From Monomorium pharaonis (lineage: Eukaryota > Arthropoda > Insecta > Hymenoptera > Formicidae): a stretch of 64,000 nt of DNA. The notes under the pieces were generated by a model. That model was given only the letters and a program-made list of their open reading frames with translations. It made no database searches and had not been told where the DNA came from. The translations under genes were made by a program, and so were the position numbers. Location of the stretch: NCBI RefSeq assembly GCF_013373865.1, contig NC_050468.1, positions 8,680,510-8,744,509 of the forward strand. Direction: 5' to 3'. Of the stretch, positions 26,363 to 38,334 are shown piece after piece; the first letter of the stretch is position 1, and every line of letters starts with the position of its first letter.

Positions 26363-27662
26363 TTTAACTCCTGTCTCTCTCGCGCGAGAAAGAAGAACCT
26401 AACTGGCTTTCATTCCGTAACATGACAATGATCGACTGCATATAGTGAATCAGGTTCAAAAAATTGGAGGATTAGGATGAGAAGCATTCTCTTATTCATC
26501 GTATTCGCATTTGCCCTATATATTTTTTTCGATCATTAGAACACTTCTTGCGAGGAAAAAAAAGCTTTATAAGAAGTCTGCCTTATCCACATTCTTCATA
26601 TCAAACCGGTTAACTCTCCTTCAAGAAAGAAATTAAAAAATTAATAAATAAGTAGATGACCATAGAAAATAATAGCGATTATGTATTAAATGAATAACAA
26701 ATATTAGCAAAACCATATACTATTTACATTATTTATAAGATGATATTACTTTCCCTCTAGTAACAGTCAAATAAAATTCGAAAAACATGCTAATATTGAA
26801 ACAAATAAGTGACAAATTTTTTGTATACGTTACACGAATGTTCCATCAGAATCTTGTCGAAAAAAATGGCAAATCTTGATGTTTGACGACTTCTACGCTG
26901 TCCAGAAATTATGTATACGTTTGCTGCAAGATATATTTGATATTGGGAGATGTTAAATATTAAATATTGATATTAAATGGAGACGTTTACGTTCTATCAT
27001 CCTACCATCTCTGTTTCATGATAAAACAACACCATATCAGTATGAAAACATGCGCAACTTGCGTTACCCATTCGCGTTCGTCACAAGATCGATCGCGGCG
27101 ATCGTAAATGACACGTAAGTAGAGAGGGACATGGAAATTATTGATACTCCTTCGATCGATCATAAGATTGTCAAGGTAAATGCGGTTGAATTAGATTTTT
27201 TAACGCCTAACCGAGGAGGATGGTCGTTTATAAACTCCCGGTGATTCCATCAATCTTCTACTCTAAATTTCTTCAAAACGCATTTGAATCGATAACGATC
27301 CATTACACTCATTTCCATCATTTATCGTTACTATCATTAAGGGTTCCGGTACCTCTCGATTTGCAATTTTCTACTCTTTCTTTTCTAGAAGATTTATTCG
27401 AAAAGAACGTCCGCTCATGTCTACGTCACGAAGGAGCTCCATAATTCTTTTCCACTTTGTACATTGCGTTTTACTCCCTTTCATTTCTAATGAAGCGGAA
27501 GTCTATAATACAAAGTGAAAAATAACGAAGTTGTTTTATTCACTAAGGGATATTTTATTCTTCGAAAAAAGATTTATTTTTAAAAAACTTTTTAATAAAA
27601 AATATTGAAGTTATTATGATATAACTTTTTGAAAAAATATTTATTGATTTTAGTAGATTACT

Positions 27663-27754
27663 ACGTCATCTTTAACATTATCACTGGATGCGATAATAGA
27701 AAAATATTATATAAAAATATTATCGTATCCAGTGGATGATGTTAAAGATGGTGT
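27663..27754 (+). ncRNA. Candidate hairpin RNA (pre-miRNA or hpRNA-like)
   Basis: Left arm 27663-27698 pairs with right arm 27718-27754 around a 19-nt AT-rich loop. As + strand RNA nearly every base pairs: deviations from Watson-Crick are U-G or G-U wobbles, apart from a one-base bulge. No known miRNA seed was recognised, so this is a structural candidate only; a very young MITE-type palindrome is the alternative. Confidence 0.35.
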
Positions 27755-28918
27755 TAAATTGGGTGTTATAAATCCTCTCTGCGAAAATGATTGATAGCTA
27801 TTAATTGACCTGAAACATATAAACAAAAAATTTTCTTAATTTATATGAAGTCGCGTTCCGACTGAGATAAAATATTGAATCAATATTGAAAATTGAAAAT
27901 TGGCAAAAATGGCAGGTTTCAACAATTATTTAAATATTTTAATTTTATTTTAATTTTTGAAAACCGCCGTTTTATCAATTTTTAATATTAATTTAGTCAG
28001 CGCATGATAATAAAAAACAAACAAATAATACACATTTTTACAAAAAACTTAAACTTTTCTATATAAAAGATTCTTAAAAACTTTGCCTTTTTGGACTTAA
28101 CAAAATAGAACCTCCCCCTTAATATATATTTAATGTTGGCTCAACGACACGCCTGATTTCGATTCGACCATCGACGATATATGAGTCCGAGGAAGCGGTC
28201 AGAACCCTTCGATCGTCAACGGAGAAAACTTGTGTAAATTTTTACTCGTATCATAAGTGGCAGTGGAAAAAAAAATGTGGTCTCTAGGGTGTAATGGGCC
28301 CTTCGCGCAAATGTCAATTTCCTAGGAGGTCTCGGGAAGGCACAAGAAAGCCTCTCCGTCTCTGTATCTTCCTCGCCGTCTTTATCTATCTCTACTTCTC
28401 TCTGAGGACGATTCGCGTACACGTCTTTCTCTAATGCTCGGTGAATCGTTACGTATCCTTGAAAACGGCCGCGGCACACGACGACGCGGACGACCGCGGG
28501 AGACACGTGACTTACGGAGTAACATCCCAGAAACGTGACACGCGATGCGAATCCATTAGAACTCATGTTATGTGTGTGTCGTATTTTATTTATCCCAATC
28601 ATTCTCGGAAAACCTCTCTCGCTTAATAATATTAATTTACAAATTTCACATTAATTTTGATGTAAGAAAAAGAAATGGCAACTTTTTTTTAGCGTGTTTT
28701 GGGGCACTGAGGTCGACTCTGCCGCCAGAATAATTCCATCAGATCGGCACAATCTGACTGATAGTTACATTATAACGTGTCGTCGTTTATTAACAAAAAT
28801 ATTATACCGTTGTTTCAGTTTACATATGGCGTAAAATACATTGGAAAAAATGTCTTCTTCTTATATCTCAAAAAGAAAACCAGAACCCGAAATATTTCGA
28901 TCGCAGATTTAACCTTTA

Positions 28919-29152
28919 CTCTCTACATTACATTCAGTGAAACATTACTAAAATCGGTGGAAATACACTGATTTCAGTGACATATTTATAACTAGGCAAT
29001 CAGTGAAATAAATACATAGATTCTTTAATGATTATACACTCATTCTGGAGTAAAAATCACTAAAAGACAGTGAATAATCACTAATTATCACAGTTATAAG
29101 TATAATATACCACTGCAAATCAGTGAAAATACACTGATTGCAATTTAGAGAG
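28919..29152. mobile_element. Short inverted-repeat MITE with internal CAGTGA repeats
   Basis: The ends are CTCTCTACATTACATTCAGT and, reverse-complemented, CTCTCTAAATTGCAATCAGT, with TA just outside both (28917-28918 and 29153-29154). The interior carries many copies of TCAGTGA/TCACTGA in both orientations. At 234 bp and without coding it fits a mariner-type MITE. Confidence 0.7.
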
Positions 29153-32100
29153 TAGAGTGCCGGAGTAGCTTATATATGAGCCGGCAGCAAACTTGGAAAT
29201 TGTATGGAACATGTAGATTTTGTGTGTGTGTGTGTGTGTGTGTAAGTTTTACATGAAAAAAAAATTCAAAATTTAATAGAAAAATGCCGGCTCTCTAAAC
29301 TCAGTGTCGAAAATTATCCTTGAAGCTAATCTTCCTGCACAAAACCAAATTAAAAATTAACATAATTATCATGAAAAATAGAATTATGATCGCCGCCACG
29401 CAAATTGCATTACCACGTAAACAATCGAATGAAAAATTTAGGAAAGAAGTGTACCTGTTTTCGAGTGGGAAAGAATTAACGGGTGCACGCAGTCGCGTTA
29501 CGGTACGCTATTTCTACGCCAATAACTGCCATCGCGACATTCTCGCGTTCGCTACCAAAATAACAGCTTTCATTATTAGGGCACCTCGCGTTCAGCTTAA
29601 GAGATCCCATTATTTAAAGACGAGTTAGCTAGGTAGACGCTCGCGTTGCTTTAGGATCGTTCGCGAACGCATTCGGAAAATGTCAGACTCGGTTTCGCGC
29701 GAAAGAGGCGAAGGACCAAGAATAGCGCCCTACTTGTCCAAGGTTTCGTCCGCGTTTTCTCCTTTATTCGAGAGTAATCATTAGCAACCCGGCGGCAGCG
29801 CGACGGCGAGACAAAGGCGAGTTGCATCGCGCGGTGGAAAGAAAACGATAAAACTTACCGTCGTACTTCCCTGGGCGGTACGTCTGGCAGTTCCGTTCCC
29901 TCTTATAGGACGACAAGCACACATTACCGGTCGCCCTATCAGTCATTAACTTCGTTAACCGCGCGCCGCGTACCACGAATAATCAAACTAACTGTCGTGC
30001 GCAGAGAAACTTCCTGCGGGACGATAAACGACGATAAATAACGAGCGTGTCGCGAAAATCGATTTTCCAACGAAGACAGGAAGTTTTTGCGATACCGTAC
30101 TTCGAGTACAATGCCAGGCGCACGGGGCTGCCACGTTCCACCCGCAAAACGGTAATTTCCATTCTGGGCTTAAATTATCACTCGCCCCACACGCGAGTTC
30201 GGCGCGACATTAATATTTAGCGTGTTCGAAACACACGCTAGTGCAAGAAGTCTAACTGGGAATCTCCTTCTTTCTCTCTCACTTCTGCATAAGTACACGG
30301 TAAGCACCGAAACTTTTCGTACTTTCATCTTAGATTTATATCACCGTTCATCTTTTGTACGCTCGGAGAGGACATGCTATCGCCAAAGTATTCTATCGCT
30401 AAGGTATTTAAAATGTGCGAGAGAGGCCTTCGAGAGAACGCGATCCGTCATGTCACGTTAAACGCGGTCGCTTCTCCGCCCGCACCGAATACGGCGAATA
30501 CGTTGCCTCAGGGAGAAAGAGTACGTGTGTTCAATAGCGAAAAACGGAGAATAAAGAAAAAAAAATTTGCGAACGAGAGGGGGTGCGTGGCATCGATCGC
30601 GCGACAGCGAACCGATTTCGCGAGCGAAGGTCGCGACTGTGACCACGACGAACGATGTGGACGCACCCTTACTCTCACCGAGACTCTAAAATCGATCGAC
30701 AAATTAGGTAAGGTAATTAGCGCTTCCGCGGTTCGCGACATCCTATCGTCGTCGAGGCTCGTGAAACCTTCGTCGTGATCATTCCACGCTGAAAAACCGA
30801 CGAAATTATCCTAGGAAAATTTTAGGTCAACAAATTACACGAGTAGTGCAACAAGTTAGTCGACTTAACGATTACGTTTGTGTGCACGCCTACAATGGCG
30901 TGGATAAATTATAACACATGTCATGTAATTTATTTATAAAATGTGATATTTAGGAACGTTGTCATTTTTGCCCTGAGAAATTTCTTTCTCAATGCAATTT
31001 TTTTTTTATTCCGTTGCTTTCATTTTTTTCTCTTCAATTCATTGTGGGATACGTGCACTACTGAATAATTGATCAATGGATATTCACTGAATATACGCTT
31101 ATTTCCTCGATCCTTTAAAGTAAAGCAATTATATTTTTCATAGAATGAACTTAATATGATTAATTATCGGGAATATTTTTTTATCACAAAGTGACTAGAG
31201 CGAGCTGATAATTGAGAATGGCACAAAAAACATATTGCAAGTGAAATTAATAATTGATAATACGAAGTCATTAAAAAAATGAATGTTGATTTTATCGGAG
31301 CATCGCGTTGTGCTATTAGTCCAGGGGGCTGTCACATACTTCCCTCGACTCGAGTGTGATAGATCAAAGCGATCATTCACTGGAACCAGTTCTCATTTCC
31401 TTGTAACGTCAGTTTATCTCTCCTCTCTTTCGTTGTAAATTCGAAACTACTTTCGCGCGCGTAAAGTCGATAAAAGTCCAAATATTTGCGGACGGATCAC
31501 ATCTGAAAGATAACCGCACGTGACGAAAATTTTACTTTCACTCAAGGGGCAAAGAGGAAGAAAGATTAAGCCGAAGCGATACGCCTAAGCGGTTATTTAG
31601 TGATGAATTTACCCTGCCCCGTCGATTTGCATTTCGGTTTTTTAGCCAGCAGGATATCAGCGGATATATCACGAAGTCGTTTGGAGCGAGCCCGCGACTT
31701 TTCCCCCGGCGAGCCGCGATCGCGCCGCGATAAATGTTGCATGAAATGAATATTAAGAGTCCGTGTAAAGCCGTCGCCGCACGAGAAGAAGGATCGCGGA
31801 CCATGCCGTGCGCCCTTTTCATTCTTTCCCCGTCACCGAGGTGTAACTCGAGGACTCCTGTCGGGCGTCGAATTTCGTAGCAAACAATATCGATCGCTTG
31901 AGTATCAAACTGGTGCAATCGGGCGATAGCTCTCGGCGATAAAGCACGGAAAAAACATTGGCAGAAGAGTCGCCTGGCGTAACGGGAGATTGGAGGGGAG
32001 GGAAAAAAAAATGAACGTAGAGGAATCGAAGCGGATTAAGTAGACAATTTATATTTCCCGGCGACGAATAATTTTATCTCTCGCTGTGAGAATGAGTAAG

Positions 32101-33865
32101 GATTAACGTCGCGGAGGTTCTGCGGAAATAATTTTTGGTACCGTCCCTCTCACGTTTTCGGCCGGGAACGTTGCCTCAAGATCGGTCACGTATGGGTAAA
32201 TGGAGACATTTGTCGGCTCGCTCGCGTCCTCGAAGAACATTCCGGGCATTTTACACGTTACCCCAAAGATTTAAGGGCTACTAGGAAGCAAAATGTGCAA
32301 TGTGTCACGACTTGCACACACGTCCCGAGTGCGGTGGTACTTGAAACGGCGAAAAAAAAGAAAGGGAAAAAAAACGAAAAAATAGGTGAATACTGAAAAA
32401 CGAAAAAAAAAAAAATATTTCGTACGGAAACAAAATGCACAAAACGAGCTGTACCTTCTTTTCTCGCAGAAATCGAAAGACCTATTTAACCGAAAGTCTT
32501 CATGAAACGCGCAGGAAGCACACACGAGAGAGAAATATATATTATTATATAAATATATACGAGATATAAAAAAAAATTGCTAGTATACCTTGCAGTTATG
32601 CGAATGTTGCATTGTCTAACTGTTTGTTCCATACAGATCCAGATGTATTATTGTATCCGATGGAGTATTATATATCAAAATATATAATATATATCTATAA
32701 ATATTATGATCCTTTCATAAGACTTATAGAGTTCTTCCGCTTTTCCCAATTTTTCCAGTGAAATAATTTTAAACTATATTTAAGCGTTAATTTTTTATAT
32801 TTTAATCTTTTCAAATTATCTCACGATTACTATATGTTGTTTGTACAACCAGTATATTTTACTATTTTTAACACTGCAAAAAAAGAAAGTTTATTTTTGT
32901 GAAAAGAAAGAAAATACTGTGTCATTATCTGAAATTCTTTATTATCATTACAATTAAATTGTAATACTTAAATTTATTTCTGCCAATATAAACTAATTTT
33001 CTTAATTTATTTTTTATTTGTTTCTAATTGTAAGATTTAGAAAAAGACAAAAAGTAAGTTAAACCGAAATTAAAATTAATTTATTTGACAGAAATGGATA
33101 TAAAAGTGGCTTTAAATTTCTAATTAATAGTATATCATAATTGATTATAATTTAATGGATTTATACAGCCAAAATTTTTAAGTACAGAATTTATATTTCA
33201 ATTTCAAAAACTTTGTATAAATTAAATAAAAATTATTAGGTAATAATGTTTTATATCTAATTATAAATGCCTATTTTTTAATTACAATTATTAAACATTT
33301 TGTTTTTCTTAAAATACTGCCTGAAAATTGAAGACCGATTATTAATTTAATCATTATTAAATTAATTGGTGCTTGGTCAATCTTCTTATTATCAGAAGAT
33401 AAATTAGAAAAGATATCAGTCCTTCCTTAAAAATTATCCTTTTCCATTTTGAATAAATTTTGTGCAAGTTACGTCATCTATACCATGAAACTTAGAACTA
33501 CATAGCCATGTCATCAAGTTTTCTCTGTAGGTAATACGTGTGAATGAAAATATTTGTTCAATAATGTTCAATTATTAAATATCATTAGTTTTTTGAATGC
33601 AAAAAATATAATTAAATGATTTTAAAAAACAGCTGCAAACATTCGTATGAGCTTAGTCGAAAATTAATGATTTCATATACCACTTCCTTAATTATTATAC
33701 ATAATTGAAAAAATTTCATGTGAGTTAATTAAAATTACTATATGTGAGTTAAATAAAAATTTTTTAAATATATAATTGACAGATATATTGGCTAAACTGA
33801 TTGCAAAATTTTGAATTAACCTAATGTTTTTTTTTATGCAGTTGGTATGAGCGTTTTTGTGCTCC

Positions 33866-33974
33866 GGCTTCGACAACACTGGTTGTCAAGCGTCGTGCGT
33901 GCATCAATCGCGGTGTATCAATCAACAGTGATAGTGTACAACAGTGTATCAACGAAGTGTCAAACCATCACACA
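33866..33974 (+). other. Probable 5' UTR exon of the BRMS1-like gene
   Basis: The segment ends in a strong donor (aca/gtaagt, GT at 33975). The first coding exon of the BRMS1-like gene starts at an acceptor at 34898 with only five bases before its ATG, so an upstream non-coding exon is expected. This stretch is the best candidate: it is less AT-rich than its surroundings, contains repeated gtatcaa motifs and has the only strong donor nearby. The left edge (transcription start) is a guess; no TATA box is obvious. Confidence 0.45.
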
Positions 33975-34295
33975 GTAAGTATATCGACGATGTAAGAAAG
34001 CGAGAATTTTTTCAGATTCATCCAATTCAGATTTTAGATCTTTGCTATATTCTTTGAAAACCTAAAGTTCTCTCACTCAGCTGTATCAAAGTGATACTTA
34101 ACCTCTTGTGTAATTGGGCGCGAATAATTTCATTGTACGTAACCATTTGGTAACGTCTCGCATTTCTATTATTTGTGCAAGCTGTTACTTCCTACAAGAA
34201 CCGGAGGTCCAAAATCGTGTTTTCGATCGTGGTATTCTGATTACATCAATGTAAACTTGCTCCTGCATAGGTTATGTTGTGAACACACACTCCAC

Positions 34296-34328
<33 letters not shown>

Positions 34329-34903
34329 TATATCTTTTCTTTATTACTCGTCTGTTAATTATTTATTTAAAATTTATTTTTTAATAAAAACTTTTTTTTA
34401 ATATACAAAAGAAAATTAAAAAATTCGAAATTGTTGATTGATGGATTTGAAAAGTGTCTTGTGGAAAATTGTCAGCAGAAATAATCACTCAAATATAATT
34501 TCCCTTCTTTCTTTTGTACGTTAAACAAGATTCATAAAATCGAAATTGTCGCTATTTTTTTGTAAAAGCAAATAACGAAGCATGAAAAGCAACATTAAGG
34601 TTAAGAAATCTGCTTTATCAACCGGGAAGTCAGCTTGGACTCCACTTTGTGTGAAAAAAATGTGATCAACTTTTGCGCGGGAAATCAGCTATAAAAAATT
34701 TAACAGAAAATAATTTGTACATATTAAATTTAATAATAGTAATGTAGAAGATTATTTATATATATTTAGAAGTCTGGATTTTTCCCTAAGTTTTTCTAAA
34801 CATTTACTTTTTAAATATTTCTTTAAAATATATTTTTCATTTTAAAGGAAAAAATTATAACTAGAAAAATACGCGTTAAACGGCAAATTTTTTTGTAGGA
34901 TAA

Positions 34904-35121
34904 ATGCCAAGTGTCAAGGATGAATCAGAGGGTGAAGGAGAAGAGATGTCTCATGACAGTAATGAAAGTAACCAAAGTTCTGCGTCATGCGACAGCAGTC
35001 CAGAACATACTGACAGTGATGACTCGTCAGAGATGGATGAAGACGAATGTGAGAGGAGACGCAATGAATGCATGGAAAATCTACTAGATTTGGAAAGACA
35101 ATTTACTTTACTCAAGGAACA
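34904..35121 (+). CDS. BRMS1/BRMS1-like Sin3-HDAC corepressor subunit, first coding exon
   Basis: This exon encodes residues 1-72 and two bases of codon 73. The acceptor tttttttgtag ends at 34898, five bases upstream of the ATG (context gataaATGCC). Residues 1-45 form an acidic, serine-rich tail (MPSVKDESEGEGEEMSHD, then SSPEHTDSDDSSEMDEDE), typical of BRMS1 and BRMS1L. From about residue 48 a helix begins (CERRRNECMENLLDLERQFT) that starts the coiled coil of the Sds3-like domain. In known family members this coiled coil mediates dimerisation and contacts in the nuclear Sin3/HDAC complex. The donor is aca/gtaagt at 35122, so the intron is phase 2 and 309 bp long. The gene is on the + strand and converges on the minus-strand homeobox gene downstream. 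Confidence 0.9.
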
Positions 35122-35430
35122 GTAAGTATTTAGTTTTTTAATATAATGTAATTTTCTGCACAAATATATCTTGAAGTTTGCCTATACAATATATTTAATA
35201 TATTAATGAAAATACTGACAATCACAAATTTCTTTATTTCAATTTATATAAATTACACATGGTGTTAATTATTAATTTTATTAACTGTACTAGAAATTAA
35301 TCAATATACATAGCAGTTTATTTTAATGGTGAAAGTAATGGTGGTAAAATTTATTGATGATTGGTGATATAATATGGGATTTAAAAAATACAATATAAAC
35401 ATGCGCTTTAACAATTGTCATTTATTTTAG

Positions 35431-35905
35431 ATTATACCGAGAACGAATCACACAAGTGGACACAAAGCTTGGTGAAGTTCGCGTTGGAAAATCCGAAGAA
35501 TACCTAATACCACTAGAGCGACTAAAGGAAAACATGAAAACGAAAACGGAAGTGGCTGGAATATTGAAGCACTATAGACTACAAAATATTCAGAATAAAT
35601 TTATGGCAGAAGAACTGGCTGCCCTCCAAAATTTGGAAAGTGAAAAAAGCTTGGTCTGGGACTGCATCCATAACGATTTGCAGGAGAAGATTCGCCGTTT
35701 GGAGGAAGATAGGAATAACGTAGACATACACGCGGACTTGTGGCTTAATACAACTGGCAGAAGACGCAGGAACCATTCGGAGAGAAGACGAGCGGTTTCC
35801 GTCGCAGGTCCTTACATCGTTTACATGCTCAATGACGCGGACATATTAGAAGACTGGGCGTTAATAAAAAAGAGTCTAGGTAGCCGAAAAGCAGAAATAA
35901 TATAA
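35431..35905 (+). CDS. BRMS1/BRMS1-like Sin3-HDAC corepressor subunit, last coding exon
   Basis: The acceptor tttattttag ends at 35430. The first base completes a Gln codon, then the frame reads LYRERITQVDTKLGEVRVGK, EEYLIPLERLKENMK and onward to a TAA stop at 35903-35905. The spliced protein is 230 residues, close to human BRMS1 (246) and shorter than BRMS1L (323). It carries the Sds3-like coiled coil (about residues 50-95), the middle helices (EVAGILKHYRLQNIQNKF and a KIRRLEEDRNNVD helix), a basic patch (GRRRRNHSERRR) and the family's C-terminal signature GPYIVYML with ILEDWALIKK. Known members bridge Sin3 and class I HDACs in the nucleus to repress transcription, and the basic patch may serve for nuclear import. 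The gene is intact with no frameshift. A candidate poly(A) signal AATAAA lies at 36914-36919. Confidence 0.93.
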
Positions 35906-36524
35906 ACTATATTTTAAGTGTAATGAAGAACTGTTATAAATATCTTTTTCACATTACACAATCATCTTTGAGTAAGGAAGTAAGTTGATGAGTAAGGAAT
36001 TTCGTCCAACCAAAAATGGTTTAAAATTAGACAAGCAACTGGCATCCATTGAGTATCTGATATCCGTACAGTGTGCCTTGATAAAAATAAGGTTAATTAT
36101 TTACCAGTTAAATAATTACCAAATTAAAATATCATTCGCCAAGAGACGTACTTCTACGGTACACTAGTGCAGGAAAATAACGTACACGACTGTATTACGA
36201 GAAAAACCAAATTTATAATTTGTGAAAAAGAACAGGTATTTGATATTTATTGTCTATTGTCTAACCTAAGTTTGAATTAATAAGAATATCTACATCATGA
36301 GCCAAATGACAATTATGTTGATCATGTCAAAAATAATTGGTTTTTATTTTCGATAGATGTAATATATTATTTTCTTGTTTATTGTCTTTTGTTTCCCTGC
36401 AATATTATTATTAAGTCTTTTATACTATTTTGCTTTCATTTTCCTAACATCACGAAGAAAAAACAAAAACTCTGTGTAGAAGATAAATTTTTTTTACATT
36501 CTTCTACATCTAAATATTTACCTG

Positions 36525-36528
<4 letters not shown>

Positions 36529-36604
<76 letters not shown>
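36529..36604. repeat. (TC)n microsatellite, longest in the window
   Basis: About 75 bases of nearly pure TC, just downstream of the BRMS1-like coding region. It may still lie within its 3' UTR, because the nearest AATAAA is at 36914. Overlapping open frames encode only Leu-Ser or Arg-Glu repeats. Confidence 0.95.
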
Positions 36605-37470
36605 CTTCGCTTCCCTCTTCCCCTTGTCATCTTCCTAATGAAATACTAAATTGAACTACTATTCAACAATTTTCAAATCGCAACTATTGAAAGATAATGG
36701 ATTCTGACAATTTTCTTCTCGCATGATCTAGTCGAAAACAGAAAACACGTTAATTTAATATTCTCGAAATACTATTCGAAATGAGCAATCTTGATATGTA
36801 ATCGAAAATTTATTATTATCAAAATGTATTATATTAGTACACCATTAGAATGTTATATAGAGATTTCATTTAAGCGTACTTCCATTTATTCGAAGGCGAA
36901 TGTAAAGAAGAGTAATAAAATATAAATATATTTTATTATTATACTGTTTAAATATATCTTATATTTTAATTTACATGACAAAATATTATGTAGTCCGTCA
37001 AATTTTTGTGTGACATTCTAATCATTAATGTGACACTATGACTGACAATGAGAAAAAGAATCGTGAGGAAAAGAACTCTGTATTATAAATAAAGTGAGTT
37101 TTAATTTTTTTACAGTATACCTAGCAAATTAAATATTAACATCGTTCCAACATCAGCTGTTTTAATTATTATAATACAAAAATTGATTAAATCTTAGGAA
37201 TTAGTCATGTAATTACGTGAAAAATTTTATGATCTCCTAAATTGGGATCCTTTTGCTAGAATTGCAACAAAACTCGAATAACTTTATTGTTCTATAATTT
37301 ATTTAAAATTTATTTAAAATTTAAATGATACATTGATCTACTTGTTAAAATGTTTTTAATATGCCTTTGAAATTCAATGATATTTTATTGTTTCCATCCA
37401 ACTTAATAAAACGTATCTAAAATTCGACATTTGAATCTGCATATGTATGTAGATACGATTAATTCGCGCA

Positions 37471-38028
37471 CACACAGAAAAATATTATAAAAACCATTAC
37501 TTTTTTTTCTTTTACCAAGCAACTGTTATCTTTAACCTCCCAAGAATTTTTTCTTAAAATATACTCTTTACAAATTTAGAAAAAAGTTTATTTTAAAAAA
37601 TTCATATTATTTTGAAGAATATAGAATTGAAGAGAAATCAAAATGATAAGAAAATCGTATTTTTATTTCAATTTAATATTTTTGATTAAAGTGTACAAAA
37701 TTACTAGAATTTAGAATGTTTTGAATCAACTTGATACTTATGATGAACTTTATAAAATATTAAAATTTTGAAATAAATAATATTCACTTAATTTAAGTAA
37801 TATTTTACTTAATTTAAATACATATTTTTTGTATCTGTACATAGAGAAGTTTATTTTAAATAAATATTATCTACTTGTTTCAAGTTAATTAATAAATAAC
37901 AAGTGTATTTTACGATTATTCTCAAGAAAATATTCTTTGCAGTGATAAAATTATTAAATACTTAGAAGAAAATAACTAAAAATTCAATAATCGTTTTTCT
38001 TAGCACGAGAATAACATTTTTCTGTGCA
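37471..38028. mobile_element. Possible degraded inverted-repeat element
   Basis: CACACAGAAAAATATTAT on the left matches a reverse-complemented TGCACAGAAAAATGTTAT on the right. Between them AGAATTTTTTCTTAAAATA and a diverged inverted counterpart occur. The ACAGAAAAAT terminus resembles those of other MITEs here, but the arms are poorly conserved. Confidence 0.4.
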
Positions 38029-38282
38029 TTAAGAAGAAAGAAGAAATTAATAGGGAGAAGGGAGGATAATTTTAAATGTAATTTTTATTTAGGCTATGTA
38101 CAACACATACGTACAATACGTGACCCTGGCTTAAAACTATGTTACGCTCGTCCGGTATGCATTTCCACTTAATTTTTAATCTTGCCTTCTCGACACAACT
38201 TGACGCGTGTAATTTCGTGTGTCGGACGCATGGACGTACGCGCCCACGCATACTTCGTGTATTGCGTGTATACTTTGTATGC

Positions 38283-38334
38283 ACGCGCGCGTGTGTGTAT
38301 GTGTGTGTGTGTGTGTGTATGTGTGTGTGTGCAC
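38283..38334. repeat. Alternating CG/GT tract
   Basis: ACGCGCGCGTGTGTGTATG followed by more GT with ATG interruptions. Alternating purine-pyrimidine sequence of this kind can adopt Z-DNA. Confidence 0.9.

Larger units (their letters stand above)
23261..33865. other. Intergenic region between the globin and BRMS1-like genes
   Basis: Alternating AT-rich stretches and GC/CpG-rich islands (about 24.5-25.85, 28.2-28.6 and 29.4-32.3 kb). It holds a poly-T run (24733-24768), a (TG)n tract (29221-29243), and the tandem repeat, MITE and hairpins listed separately. Open frames up to 134 codons lie in the CpG-rich islands but show no domain and overlap frames on the other strand. Confidence 0.5.

Noticed and set aside
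30374..30778. 134-codon + strand open frame
   Set aside because: It lies in a CpG-rich island with overlapping minus-strand frames, has no recognisable domain and no splice context. A real small gene cannot be excluded.
36436..36649. Open frames of Leu-Ser and Arg-Glu repeats
   Set aside because: They are translations of the (TC)n microsatellite.
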